Positions 15,099-24,596 of a stretch of 38,539 nucleotides of DNA are shown piece after piece; the first letter of the stretch is position 1; every line of letters begins with the position of its first letter. The stretch is taken from the IMG/VR virus record IMGVR_UViG_3300014050_001467, positions 1 to 38,539 of that record. One strand, 5' to 3'. The notes beneath the pieces are model-generated. The model was not told where the DNA came from. It worked only from the letters and a program-made list of their open reading frames with translations, and made no database searches. The DNA is from a virus. A program made the position numbers and the translations under genes.

Positions 15099-15818
15099 AT
15101 GAAAAGAAGAATTGATTTAAGAAAATGGAGTAAAGATGGGTCCCAACGTAGGTGCAACATATGTGCTAAATTTTTTGATTTAAAAGAATTAAATGCAAAT
15201 AATAAATGTAAACCTTGTAATACTAAGGCAAAACAAGCTTGGGTAAATGGAACTACTAAAGAATTTAATTTAATTACAAAACAAACCCACCAAAAACTAA
15301 CACAACAGTATTTTGAAGAAAAAATTAAAAAATGTAATACTTGTTTTAATATTAAATCTTTTGAAGAGTTTTATCCTTCTTTTACTTCTTGGGATAAACT
15401 ACAAAATAAATGTAAAAATTGTACTCAAGAATATAATAATTTAAATAATCCCTATTCTAAAGAAAGTAATAGGATAACTAGAAGAAATTCTCAAAAAAAA
15501 CGTTACCATAACGATATAGAATTTAGAATATTATTAAATACTCGAAATCGTATTAATAAAGCACTTAAATGTAAAAAAAATAATTCAACCATTAAAATTT
15601 TAGGTTGTTCTATTAAATATTATATATTATATTTAGAAAAACAATTTGATGAAAACATGTCATGGGGGAATTATGGAATATATTGGGAAATAGATCATAA
15701 AAAACCATGTGCGTCTTTTGATTTAACCAAATTAGAAGAACAACAAAAATGTTTCCATTATACTAATACTCAACCTTTATCTATAATCGAAAACCAAAAA
15801 AAAGGAAGTAAAATATGA
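15099..15818 (+). CDS. HNH homing endonuclease between the polymerase halves
   Basis: I choose the ATG at 15099 (239 aa); a TTG at 15078 is in frame but unlikely. Two Cys4 zinc-finger-like units come first (CNIC...CKPC and CNTC...CKNC), then a basic linker, then an HNH core with WEIDHKKPCASFDL and CFHYTNTQPLSIIENQKKG at the C-terminus. This is the type of free-standing endonuclease that invades T4-like genomes and cuts alleles lacking it. Its TGA overlaps the gp43B start (ATGA), so the second polymerase half is translated directly behind it. The upstream gap carries AACTTTTTA and ATATTTATAAT, also found before the other two intact endonuclease genes. Confidence 0.88.
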   Translation: MKRRIDLRKWSKDGSQRRCNICAKFFDLKELNANNKCKPCNTKAKQAWVNGTTKEFNLITKQTHQKLTQQYFEEKIKKCNTCFNIKSFEEFYPSFTSWDKLQNKCKNCTQEYNNLNNPYSKESNRITRRNSQKKRYHNDIEFRILLNTRNRINKALKCKKNNSTIKILGCSIKYYILYLEKQFDENMSWGNYGIYWEIDHKKPCASFDLTKLEEQQKCFHYTNTQPLSIIENQKKGSKI

Positions 15819-16756
15819 TTAATCTTGAATCTTGCCCATTACATATAATAGGAGATTCCCTTAATAAGAATTTTGTAGCTTATATAGATACCGACTCAGT
15901 TTATATAGATGCCGAACCTCTACTTAAACATTTATATCCTAACTTTAATGAAATGGATGAAGATGAAAAAGATACTAAATTAGAGGAAATAGCACTTAAA
16001 TATCAAGATTTAATTACGAATCACTATACCCAAATGTCTACGGATGTATTTAACGTTCCTATACATCGATTCGAAATGAAAACTGAATGTATAATCCGTT
16101 CAGCATATTTTAGAGCCACTAGAAGATACGCTCAGTGGATTACTAAAAAGGAAGGTGTAGTTAAAAACGAATTAGATATTAAAGGATTAGAGTTTATGAA
16201 AGCTAATTTTCCTCCTATATTTGGAAAGTTTTTTAATTCAATTCTAGAAAAAACACTTAAAGGAGCGAGCCAAAATGAAATCGATGATTTGGTTCTTAAA
16301 TTTAGAGAACATATAATGTCTAAAGATGTTGATATTGCTATATTAGGTAACCCTACAGCTGTAAAAACATTAGACGATTATGTAGTTAAAGATAGAGGTA
16401 AACCCGTTTTATCTTCGATGTTTACCGCTATCGCTCCTAAAGCACCCGCTCCCGTTAAAGCTGCTATTAGATATAATGATTTATTAACCTTTTGGAAATT
16501 AGATAAACAACACTCAAGAATAGTTCAAGGTGATAAAATTAAATGGATTTACTTAAAAGATAATCCCTATAGAATTGATGCACTTGCGTTTTTAGACTTT
16601 GATATGCCCGAAAAGATACTTACATTATTGAATCAATACGCTGATAAACACAAATCATTTGAATCTATATTAGAAAGTAAACTTGAAGGATTTTATAGTG
16701 ATATGGGATGGTCATTGAATCTTAACCCTTACCGAAACATGTTTTTTGAATTTTAA
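15815..16756 (+). CDS. 43B: Family-B DNA polymerase, C-terminal part (T4 gp43B-like)
   Basis: The 313 residues start 20 residues before motif C, VAYIDTDSVYID (D25 and D27 are the catalytic carboxylates), and run through the palm and thumb to the natural C-terminus. The final NMFFEF resembles the hydrophobic clamp-binding tail of T4 gp43 (LDFLFG), fitting the sliding-clamp gene that follows 2 nt later. It must associate with gp43A to make an active enzyme. There is no frameshift between the parts; they are separated by three genes. The start is coupled to the HNH gene by a 4-nt overlap. Confidence 0.94.
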   Translation: MINLESCPLHIIGDSLNKNFVAYIDTDSVYIDAEPLLKHLYPNFNEMDEDEKDTKLEEIALKYQDLITNHYTQMSTDVFNVPIHRFEMKTECIIRSAYFRATRRYAQWITKKEGVVKNELDIKGLEFMKANFPPIFGKFFNSILEKTLKGASQNEIDDLVLKFREHIMSKDVDIAILGNPTAVKTLDDYVVKDRGKPVLSSMFTAIAPKAPAPVKAAIRYNDLLTFWKLDKQHSRIVQGDKIKWIYLKDNPYRIDALAFLDFDMPEKILTLLNQYADKHKSFESILESKLEGFYSDMGWSLNLNPYRNMFFEF

Positions 16757-16758
16757 TT

Positions 16759-17484
16759 ATGATAAGCAAAAATAACCTACAAAAAATTATATCAAAATAT
16801 AACCTAGGAGGATTAGTTGAATCTGTAAAATGGGTTATTAAAGATAAATCTTTACACATTATATTTAATACCCCTAACAAAGCTATGATAGGTGAAATTG
16901 AATATACGGGTATTGATTTACCCGATTCTGAAATTGCTATTTACGATACTAGTCAACTTGATAAGTTAATTTCAATTACAACCGGAGAATTAAATCTTAA
17001 TGTTGTAGAACATAAATTAATTATAGAGGATATGAATTATACTTTAAGCTATCCTTTAGCAGATTCACTACTAATTCAGACTCCTAAACAAGTAAACGAA
17101 TCAAATGGTTATCATATTGAATGTGCTTTAGAAACGGAGCATTTATCTAACATAATTAAAGCTAAAAATGCTTTAGCGAGTGATCATTTGATATTTACCA
17201 TTACTAAAAACTTCGATGGGGATAATGTATTAACAATAATATTTGGTAATAACGAAAGTTATACGAATAAAATCGAATATATGATTGCTAATAGCAATAT
17301 AGACACTAGTGTAAACCCTATGTTTAATTTACCATTTGACTCGGAAGCAATTAAAGTAGTTATGGCTAACAATAAAGACGCAGATGATATTACTATGAAA
17401 TTAAATACTAATGGTTTACTTAAATTAGAATTTGAAGGAGAAAATTGGAAAAGTAAATATTTCTTTGTTAGAAAAGCCGAATAA
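16759..17484 (+). CDS. 45: Sliding clamp (T4 gp45-like processivity factor)
   Basis: The 241-aa protein has the size and strand-rich pattern of T4 gp45 (228 aa) and sits exactly as expected after gene 43. The N-terminal domain starts with a helix (NNLQKIISKYNLGGLVESV), the two halves are each built of beta hairpins, and the end (LKLEFEGENWKSKYFFVRKAE) matches the terminal strands of gp45. It forms a trimeric ring that tethers the polymerase. Identity rests on size, position and the C-terminal pattern, since clamps have few fixed motifs. It is the last gene before the hsp20 promoter. Confidence 0.85.
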   Translation: MISKNNLQKIISKYNLGGLVESVKWVIKDKSLHIIFNTPNKAMIGEIEYTGIDLPDSEIAIYDTSQLDKLISITTGELNLNVVEHKLIIEDMNYTLSYPLADSLLIQTPKQVNESNGYHIECALETEHLSNIIKAKNALASDHLIFTITKNFDGDNVLTIIFGNNESYTNKIEYMIANSNIDTSVNPMFNLPFDSEAIKVVMANNKDADDITMKLNTNGLLKLEFEGENWKSKYFFVRKAE

Positions 17485-17486
17485 AC

Positions 17487-17517
17487 TTGGATATTTTCCA
17501 TTTATTTCGTATATTTA
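17487..17517 (+). promoter_or_regulatory. Promoter candidate TTGGA-N18-TATATTTA before the hsp20 leader
   Basis: TTGGA at 17487-17491 and TATATTTA at 17510-17517 with an 18-nt spacer start 3 nt after the clamp gene stop. It should drive the short leader ORF, hsp20 and perhaps the groES-groEL run. The box ends 4 nt before an ATG, close to the 3 nt seen at mgsA. Confidence 0.65.
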
Positions 17518-17521
17518 TAAC

Positions 17522-17593
17522 ATGAGCAACTTAAGGGCGCTTGCCAAAAAATTAATGTTTAACCCGCTGATCTTCGGACAGCACAAAATTTAA
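17522..17593 (+). CDS. Leader ORF of 23 aa upstream of hsp20 (or structured leader RNA)
   Basis: An ATG 4 nt after the promoter box opens a 23-codon frame (MSNLRALAKKLMFNPL...). The codons end mostly in G or C (GCG, GCC, CCG, CTG, ATC, TTC, CAG, CAC), unlike the A/T-ending codons of all neighbours. The stretch also contains GCTGATCTTCGGACAGC, a small hairpin with a UUCG tetraloop, and one arm of the inverted repeat that encloses hsp20. It may be a leaderless peptide, a regulatory RNA leader, or both. Confidence 0.4.
   Translation: MSNLRALAKKLMFNPLIFGQHKI
17526..17540. repeat. Left arm of 15-nt inverted repeat around hsp20
   Basis: GCAACTTAAGGGCGC; its perfect reverse complement lies at 18026-18040, 485 nt downstream. 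The arms do not extend beyond 15 nt. Nine of 15 bases are G or C-rich in a very AT-rich setting, so chance is unlikely. Confidence 0.8.
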
Positions 17594-17599
17594 TGTGAT

Positions 17600-18019
17600 A
17601 TGAGTACACTATTTTTCGAGAGGAATACCTCACCATTTGATCTCTTATTTAGAGATTTCTTCAAGTCTGAACTAGACTTTCAACCGGCAGCAAATGCCAA
17701 AATTACCCACCCTGTAGATATTTTTGAAACCAAACACGGACTTCACTTTGAAGTAGCGTGTACTGGTCTTTCTAAAGAAGATATTGAATTAAATATTGAA
17801 GGGGATATCCTTAAAATTTCTTATAATAAAGAAACTGGAGAATATGCTGAACGCAGTTATATCTATAAAGGTATAGCTAAACGTTCATTCAATCTAGGTT
17901 ATAAAATCGCTTCTAAATTTGATCTATCTAAAGCAGAAGCAATAATGGAAAACGGATTGTTAGCAATTCGAATCCCATTTGCTGAAGAAGCTAAACCAAA
18001 AGTTCTAAAAATAAAATAA
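17600..18019 (+). CDS. Small heat-shock protein (Hsp20/alpha-crystallin)
   Basis: The 139-aa protein has an N-terminal arm (about 1-35), an alpha-crystallin domain (about 38-130) with THPVDIFETKHGLHFEV, the hallmark late strand NGLLAIRIPF, and a C-terminal VLKIK that fits the I-x-I/V motif used for oligomer assembly. It holds unfolding proteins without ATP. Hsp20 genes occur in marine T4-like phages, where they may help virion proteins. Here it heads a chaperone group with groES and groEL and is enclosed by a perfect 15-nt inverted repeat. Its codons are slightly richer in C than those of its neighbours in the first third. Confidence 0.93.
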   Translation: MSTLFFERNTSPFDLLFRDFFKSELDFQPAANAKITHPVDIFETKHGLHFEVACTGLSKEDIELNIEGDILKISYNKETGEYAERSYIYKGIAKRSFNLGYKIASKFDLSKAEAIMENGLLAIRIPFAEEAKPKVLKIK

Positions 18020-18025
18020 TTACCC

Positions 18026-18040
18026 GCGCCCTTAAGTTGC
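18026..18040. repeat. Right arm of 15-nt inverted repeat around hsp20
   Basis: GCGCCCTTAAGTTGC, the exact reverse complement of 17526-17540, starts 6 nt after the hsp20 stop. In an mRNA it could pair with the leader and close the hsp20 message into a loop; no T-run follows, so it is not a simple terminator. Confidence 0.8.
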
Positions 18041-18060
18041 AATTTTAAAAATAAAAAGTT

Positions 18061-18341
18061 ATGGCAAGAAAAAAAGACCAACAGTATACTAAGTATATTA
18101 AAGACCCTGTATTAGAACCCTACTTTATCCAATTAGAAGAAAGTTGTTATACAGTTCACAAAAGTGTTACAGCTGAGAGTAAAAAGGAATATTCACAAAA
18201 AATAGGCCACTATAAATCTCTCCATATAGCATTAAGTAAAATAGCTGAAGATACTGCTAAAAGTAAAAGTTATGATTCAATAAAAGGATTTATGAACGAG
18301 TATGAAACAATTATTAACAATTTAAACCAAGCTTACAACGT

Positions 18342-18345
<4 letters not shown>
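18061..18345 (+). CDS. Hypothetical protein, 94 aa
   Basis: A basic, probably all-helical protein (ARKKDQQYTKYIKDPVLEPY at the start, then Lys/Glu/Ser-rich helices). No family is recognised. It lies between hsp20 and groES, overlaps the groES start by 4 nt (ATGA), and has AAAAAGTT before the ATG. Its position suggests co-expression with the chaperones. Confidence 0.6.
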
Positions 18346-20271
<1,926 letters not shown>

Positions 20272-20272
<1 letters not shown>

Positions 20273-20535
20273 TGGAAACCCAACAAGTTGAAAAACTAGT
20301 TGAAATTGCCCACCGAGTTAAGGGTAAAGGAGATACTTGGACATTATTAACTAATAACCAAGTATACTCCTCCTTAACAGAGGTATTAAACGCATATTAC
20401 GTTTCAGCAACTCATAAACCTACAGCATTTAGGCTTGAACCTATGAATGGAATTTGTTATATTATAACAACCCAAGAAATAGAAATACCTAAACCACAAC
20501 CTAAAAAATTCGATTTGTATGGAGATTATGAATAG
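20272..20535 (+). CDS. Hypothetical protein, 87 aa
   Basis: No family is recognised. It starts on the last base of the groEL stop (TAATG) and overlaps the clamp-loader gene, so it is locked in the operon. It has a helix (QQVEKLVEIAHRVKGKG) then strand-like parts and a proline-rich end (IEIPKPQPKKFDLYGDYE). Confidence 0.6.
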
Positions 20536-21439
20536 AGAACATACATTACTAGTTGAAAAGTATCGTTCTAGAACACTAGATGAGTATGTAGGTAATGAAC
20601 ATATTAAAGCTACTATTAAAAAATATCTAGAACAAAATGATATTCAAAACTTTTTATTTTATGGTGGTGCGGGCTGTGGTAAAACTACTCTTGCTAAGCT
20701 TATTGTTAATAACTTGGACTGTGACTATCTTTACATCAATAGTAGTGATGAACGTGGTATTGATACTATTAGGGATAAAGTATCTGGTTTCGCTAGTACA
20801 GCCTCTTTCAAACCATTAAAAGTAGTTATATTAGACGAAGCCGATTTTATTACAATTCAGGGGCAAGCAGCGTTACGTAATGTAATTGAGACTTATTCTC
20901 GTACTACACGCTTTATACTTACTTGTAATTATATTGAACGTATTATAGATCCAATTCAATCTCGTTGCCAAACTCTAAAGATTGAGCCCCCATCTAAAAA
21001 AGATATAGCAAAGCATTTAGTTAAAATATTAGATACAGAAAATATACTTTATACTGTTGATGATATTAAAACAGTAGTAAATCATTATTATCCGGATTTA
21101 CGTAAAATGCTTAACACACTTCAATTATCTACTCATGAGAGTGAAATTAGATTAGACCCATCAGTACTAGTATCTTCTAATTATACCGCTGCTGTAGTTG
21201 AAGAATTGAAACAATCTAAGCCTGATTGGAAAGTTATTAGACAAATTATAGCAGACTCAGGTGTAAATGATTTTGAAGAATTATTTAGGTACTTATATGA
21301 TAATGCTTCTGTTTATGCCCCTAATAGAGAGGGTAGTGTAGCAATTTATATCAACGAACATTCCTATCAAGCTAATTTTCGTATAGACAAAGAAATAAAT
21401 GCTATGAGTTTAATAGCTAAACTAATTGATATAAAATGA
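20528..21439 (+). CDS. 44: Clamp-loader large subunit (T4 gp44/RFC-like AAA+ ATPase)
   Basis: Starting at the ATG at 20528 gives 303 aa (an ATG at 20519 adds three). It has the RFC-type start LLVEKYRSRTLDEYVGN, Walker A GGAGCGKTT, Walker B VVILDEADF, sensor 1 LTCNY, the arginine-finger motif SRC, and the later AAA+ lid. Four copies with one gp62 form the T4 clamp loader that opens gp45. The usual RFC zinc site is absent, as in T4 gp44 (319 aa). It lies between groEL and a thioesterase gene, and gp62 follows three genes later. Confidence 0.95.
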   Translation: MNREHTLLVEKYRSRTLDEYVGNEHIKATIKKYLEQNDIQNFLFYGGAGCGKTTLAKLIVNNLDCDYLYINSSDERGIDTIRDKVSGFASTASFKPLKVVILDEADFITIQGQAALRNVIETYSRTTRFILTCNYIERIIDPIQSRCQTLKIEPPSKKDIAKHLVKILDTENILYTVDDIKTVVNHYYPDLRKMLNTLQLSTHESEIRLDPSVLVSSNYTAAVVEELKQSKPDWKVIRQIIADSGVNDFEELFRYLYDNASVYAPNREGSVAIYINEHSYQANFRIDKEINAMSLIAKLIDIK

Positions 21440-21846
21440 AACTATTAGCTACACACCCTATTAAAAAAATGGATTTAGGTTTTCACGGGAACCTATTTGG
21501 GGGTAAATTATTATCTTGGGTAGATGCTGCTGTAGCTGCTTACGCTATGGAAGTATGCCACTCTAAAAATATGGTTACAATAGCTATTGACAAATGTATC
21601 TTTAAAAAATCAGCTAAAGAAGGTTCATTACTTAAAATATACAGCCAATTAAACAATATAGGGAATACATCAGCTACATTTGATGTTGAAGTTAGGTCGT
21701 ACAATGTGTTTAAAGAAGAAGAAGTTATTATATTAACTACATCTATGACATTTGTTAGAATAGACGACGAAGGAGGACCTATACCAATTTCGGAACAAGT
21801 TAAACGAAAATTTAATGAATCTAGGGCAACTGATAGAAGCAAATAA
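21436..21846 (+). CDS. Hotdog-fold acyl-CoA thioesterase
   Basis: The 136-aa protein matches the YciA/BACH-type acyl-CoA hydrolases: HGNLFGGKLLSWVDAAVAAYA (18-37) holds the characteristic N19 and D30 around the long hotdog helix, followed by MVTIAIDKCIFKKSAKEGSLL. These cleave acyl-CoA to fatty acid and CoA. Its start overlaps the gp44 stop by 4 nt, so it is embedded among replisome genes, an odd place for lipid metabolism. It may alter the host membrane or free CoA. The family is clear, the phage role unknown. Confidence 0.85.
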   Translation: MKLLATHPIKKMDLGFHGNLFGGKLLSWVDAAVAAYAMEVCHSKNMVTIAIDKCIFKKSAKEGSLLKIYSQLNNIGNTSATFDVEVRSYNVFKEEEVIILTTSMTFVRIDDEGGPIPISEQVKRKFNESRATDRSK

Positions 21847-22012
21847 CAATTATTATCAAATATACAGAACAATTCAAGAACCAAAAACACTACCTAGTGA
21901 AATGGTTAATGAATTAAGAGATATTTGGTTATGTTCTCACACATTTAGAAAAGACGGTATATTATATTTCTGTCGAGAAGTACAAACAATTGAATACGAA
22001 CCTATAAATTAA
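21815..22012 (+). CDS. Hypothetical protein, 65 aa
   Basis: The start lies 32 nt inside the thioesterase gene and the frame ends 6 nt before the next gene. The product has two Cys and many Tyr (NNYYQIYRTIQEPK; DIWLCSHTFRKDG). No family is recognised. The regular spacing supports it. Confidence 0.55.
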   Translation: MNLGQLIEANNNYYQIYRTIQEPKTLPSEMVNELRDIWLCSHTFRKDGILYFCREVQTIEYEPIN

Positions 22013-22018
22013 AACAAA

Positions 22019-22282
22019 ATGAGTAAACAACCACAACAACAACTTAACATTGACATTAAAACTACAACCCCCATTAAATCACCCGAAGGTAATATGGTGT
22101 TTCAAGAGGGCGTTATTTTGCGAAAAGTATCCAAATTTATTGCGGGTACTGCTGAAGATGGTGTTATCCCCGTACCTGTATTTTTTGATGTTAAAACAAA
22201 TAAAATACTAATTGAGTTATTACCTAAGGAACTTAGAGAAGAATTCCAAGAGTTATATGACAAAGAAGACGCAACAAAATAA
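22019..22282 (+). CDS. Conserved phage hypothetical protein, 87 aa
   Basis: A small, beta-rich protein. DIKTTTPIKSPEGNMVFQEG then VILRKVSKFIAG and IPVPVFFDVKTNK resemble a short protein found next to clamp-loader genes of marine T4-like phages, where some versions hold zinc cysteines; this one has none. The function is unknown. It overlaps gp62 by 26 nt (ATG at 22257). Confidence 0.6.
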   Translation: MSKQPQQQLNIDIKTTTPIKSPEGNMVFQEGVILRKVSKFIAGTAEDGVIPVPVFFDVKTNKILIELLPKELREEFQELYDKEDATK

Positions 22283-22676
22283 GTCATTTACTATATTTGA
22301 TTGGTTGAAGGAGATTACATATACTAAATCTCCTTCCTCTAAATTCAGCAATGAGGAATGGGAATCATTTAATCCCTATATGATATCTCGTTTTTTGAGT
22401 ATGTCAAAAGATTATATTGAATTAGTAAATTATGTTCAAAATATCCCATATACTGAAAAAGAAAAGTATTATAAAATATATTGCGAGTTAATTCCTAAAA
22501 AACAATTTTTTCAAAAATATATTAAATCAACTAAAAAAAGCCCATCAAAAGATATAGTAGAACAAATTAGCAAATACTATGAATGTTCCCTTGGAGAAGC
22601 AGAAGAATATACTTATATTCTAGGAAACAAAGGTATACAAGAAATTTTAAATAAATTGGGATATGAGTCAAAATAA
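22257..22676 (+). CDS. 62: Clamp-loader small subunit (T4 gp62-like)
   Basis: I choose the ATG at 22257 (139 aa) over 22212, since the core starts at FTIFDWLKEITYTK. Further landmarks are FNPYMISRFLSMSKDYIELV, a central Tyr-rich helix pair, PKKQFFQKYIKS, and the ending ISKYYECSLGEAEEYTYILG. This is the pattern of gp62 in marine T4-like phages (PYM-x-RFLS, then RF-x-KY, then YY-x-S). gp62 joins gp44 to load the clamp. With gp43, gp45 and gp44 present, it completes the set of polymerase, clamp and loader. It is shorter than T4 gp62 (187 aa). Confidence 0.8.
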   Translation: MTKKTQQNKSFTIFDWLKEITYTKSPSSKFSNEEWESFNPYMISRFLSMSKDYIELVNYVQNIPYTEKEKYYKIYCELIPKKQFFQKYIKSTKKSPSKDIVEQISKYYECSLGEAEEYTYILGNKGIQEILNKLGYESK

Positions 22677-22887
22677 AACTAGAGAAATAGAAGTAACAGA
22701 TTCTATTGTAGATACAATTGTAGATAAATTTGTTTCTAGAGCTAAATTTGGTAAAAACAAGTACGGAACTGATTTAGATAGAACTGATCTATCAGTAGTA
22801 GACTGGATTACTCATTTTGAAGAGGAGCTAATGGATGGGATTTTGTATTGCCAAAAACTTAGACAAACTTTAATTGATAAAAAATAA
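22663..22887 (+). CDS. Small MazG-like conserved phage protein, 74 aa
   Basis: The protein reads RAKFGKNKYGTDLDRTDLSVVDWITHFEEELMDGILYCQKL, that is KYG, an Asp/Leu linker, then EEEL-x-D-x3-Y. This is the pattern of short MazG-like NTP pyrophosphohydrolase-fold proteins in T4-like phages. Only one metal-binding helix (EEEL) is obvious, so activity is doubtful. It overlaps gp62 by 14 nt and is the last gene before the endonuclease insertion. Confidence 0.6.
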   Translation: MSQNKTREIEVTDSIVDTIVDKFVSRAKFGKNKYGTDLDRTDLSVVDWITHFEEELMDGILYCQKLRQTLIDKK

Positions 22888-22928
22888 GACTTTTTTAATA
22901 TTTATGATTGGATTAAACACTCATAAAT

Positions 22929-23609
22929 ATGGATTATCAAAAAATATACAACCAAATAATAGAAAGAGCTAAAAATCGAATGCTAGAAGGTTATAAAGAA
23001 AAACATCATGTTATTCCTAAATGTTTAGGAGGAAATAATGATAGAAAAAATATAGTTGAATTAACCGCCCGTGAACATTTTTTGTGTCATATGTTGCTTC
23101 ATGAGATGTGCCCCCAAAATGTTAAATTAATTAAAGCTTTATGGTTAATGTCTATTAACAAAAATAAAAAACCACATCAACGATATAAAATTTCATCTAG
23201 AACATACGAACTTCTTAAAATAAAATATTCTAATATAGTTAAAGGGAAAAAAGATAGTTTAGAAACTAGACAAAAAAAATCAATAGCTTTAAAAAAAAGA
23301 ATTATGGACTGGGAAAGTAGAAATTTAAAAGCAAGCGAAAAATTAAAAAATAGAAAAATAACTTGGAATTTAAAAGGAATCCCTAGAAAACCACATAATA
23401 GAAAAACTAATATAGCTATTATGCAGTTTGATTTAAACGGAAATTTTATTAAAGAATATTCTAGTATAGCTGAGGCTGCTGGTAAAAATAGAGCATTACA
23501 TGAGAGTATTAGATGTTGTATACATGGGAAATATAATACTGCTAATGGATATATTTGGAAGAAAAAACAATTTGTAGAAAAATTAAAACAAACTTTAAGT
23601 GGCAAATAA
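22929..23609 (+). CDS. HNH homing endonuclease with NUMOD1 domain
   Basis: The 226-aa protein has an N-terminal HNH core: KHHVIPKCLGG (25-35; H26, H27), N41 in RKNIVELTAREHFLCHMLLH with H50 and H54. A long basic linker follows, and a NUMOD1-like helix-turn-helix closes it (IMQFDLNGNFIKEYSSIAEAA through NGYIWKK). It is a free-standing selfish endonuclease with its own leader. Its end overlaps the next gene, which begins with GTG, so the insertion probably replaced that gene's original upstream DNA. Confidence 0.92.
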   Translation: MDYQKIYNQIIERAKNRMLEGYKEKHHVIPKCLGGNNDRKNIVELTAREHFLCHMLLHEMCPQNVKLIKALWLMSINKNKKPHQRYKISSRTYELLKIKYSNIVKGKKDSLETRQKKSIALKKRIMDWESRNLKASEKLKNRKITWNLKGIPRKPHNRKTNIAIMQFDLNGNFIKEYSSIAEAAGKNRALHESIRCCIHGKYNTANGYIWKKKQFVEKLKQTLSGK

Positions 23610-24546
23610 AATACCACAAATAGTAAAAGAGGTTAAAAAATTTGTTCCTGCTAGCCTTAACCACGCTTATCAAAAACAAATTTCATTTAGCCAATTTTCT
23701 ACATTCCAACAATGCCCACACAAATGGGCATTAATGTATAGGGATGGGCACTATCAATCCGAAGTATCCATTCATATGACATTTGGGACTTCAATGCACG
23801 AAGCTATACAACACTACTTAGATGTAATGTATAATGAAAGTGTTGCTGAAGCTGATAGAATTAATCTAGAAGAATATTTTGAAAATAGATTAAGAGAAAA
23901 CTATAAAAAAGATTATGAGCAAAACAAAAAACAACATTTTTCTAGTTCGTTAGAATTAAGAGAGTTTTTTGAAGATGGAAAAGCTATTTTAGAATGGTTT
24001 AAAAAGAAGAAAAAAGGATACTTTAGTAAACGTAATTGGTGGTTAGTAGGTATAGAAGTTCCTATTTTAATTGCGTTTAATTCCGCTTATAAAAACATAC
24101 TATATAAGGGGTATATAGACGTTGTATTATACAATGAACTTTCAAATAAAATAAAAATAATCGATATTAAAACGTCTACTAGAGGATGGAAAGATAAAGA
24201 AAAAGCAGACGAGGTGAAAATGATGCAATTGATTCTATATAAAAAATTCTTTGCTGAACAATTTAATTTCCCAATAGATAATATTGAAATAGAATATTTT
24301 ATTGTAAAACGTAAACTTCATAACCACCCCGATTACCCCAATAATAGAATACAAACTTATGCCCCAGCTGCTGGTAAAATAAAACTTAATAAAGCAGTTA
24401 ATGCCATAAACGAGTTTCTTGAAAAAACTATGAATAAAGATGGAACACGTAAAACTGATCCTATGATTAAAAATCCTAATAAAAATTGTACTTATTGTCC
24501 TTTTAATAACTCAAAAGAACTTTGTGATAAAGGTGTATTTTCCTAA
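23599..24546 (+). CDS. Cas4/RecB-like PD-(D/E)XK exonuclease with Fe-S cysteines
   Basis: The 315-aa nuclease has QCPHKWALMYRDG (C39), GTSMHEAIQHYLD (H67), GYIDVVLYNE, the core IIDIKTSTRG (PD-(D/E)XK metal site), MMQLILYKK, and a C-terminal CTYCPFNNSKELC (C297, C300, C309). One N-terminal and three C-terminal Cys are the [4Fe-4S] ligands of Cas4/AddB-like exonucleases. Such proteins trim DNA ends and often serve in phage recombination. No cas genes are nearby, so CRISPR adaptation is not implied. The start is GTG at 23599, inside the end of the endonuclease gene. Confidence 0.88.
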   Translation: MANKIPQIVKEVKKFVPASLNHAYQKQISFSQFSTFQQCPHKWALMYRDGHYQSEVSIHMTFGTSMHEAIQHYLDVMYNESVAEADRINLEEYFENRLRENYKKDYEQNKKQHFSSSLELREFFEDGKAILEWFKKKKKGYFSKRNWWLVGIEVPILIAFNSAYKNILYKGYIDVVLYNELSNKIKIIDIKTSTRGWKDKEKADEVKMMQLILYKKFFAEQFNFPIDNIEIEYFIVKRKLHNHPDYPNNRIQTYAPAAGKIKLNKAVNAINEFLEKTMNKDGTRKTDPMIKNPNKNCTYCPFNNSKELCDKGVFS

Positions 24547-24596
24547 AAATATGATATATTTATATACAACAAGTATATGATTAAAAAATTAATGTT

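Noticed and set aside
14530-15870. Group I intron or intein in the polymerase gene
   Set aside because: The region holds three coupled genes, gp43A ends at a stop overlapping the next start, and gp43B has its own ATG. I see no intein splice motifs. A spliced RNA cannot be excluded without data but fits poorly.
20637-20819. Plus-strand frame of 60 aa inside gp44
   Set aside because: It lies fully within the AAA+ domain of gp44 in another frame and shows no domain or coupling.
23599-24546. Cas4 of a CRISPR system
   Set aside because: There are no repeats, cas1 or cas2 nearby. The protein is better read as a phage recombination exonuclease of the same fold.
24555-24562. TATATTTA box before the ribbon-helix-helix gene as a fifth promoter
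   Set aside because: The expected TTGG element is absent 18 nt upstream (GGTGT there). A weak or activator-dependent promoter remains possible.
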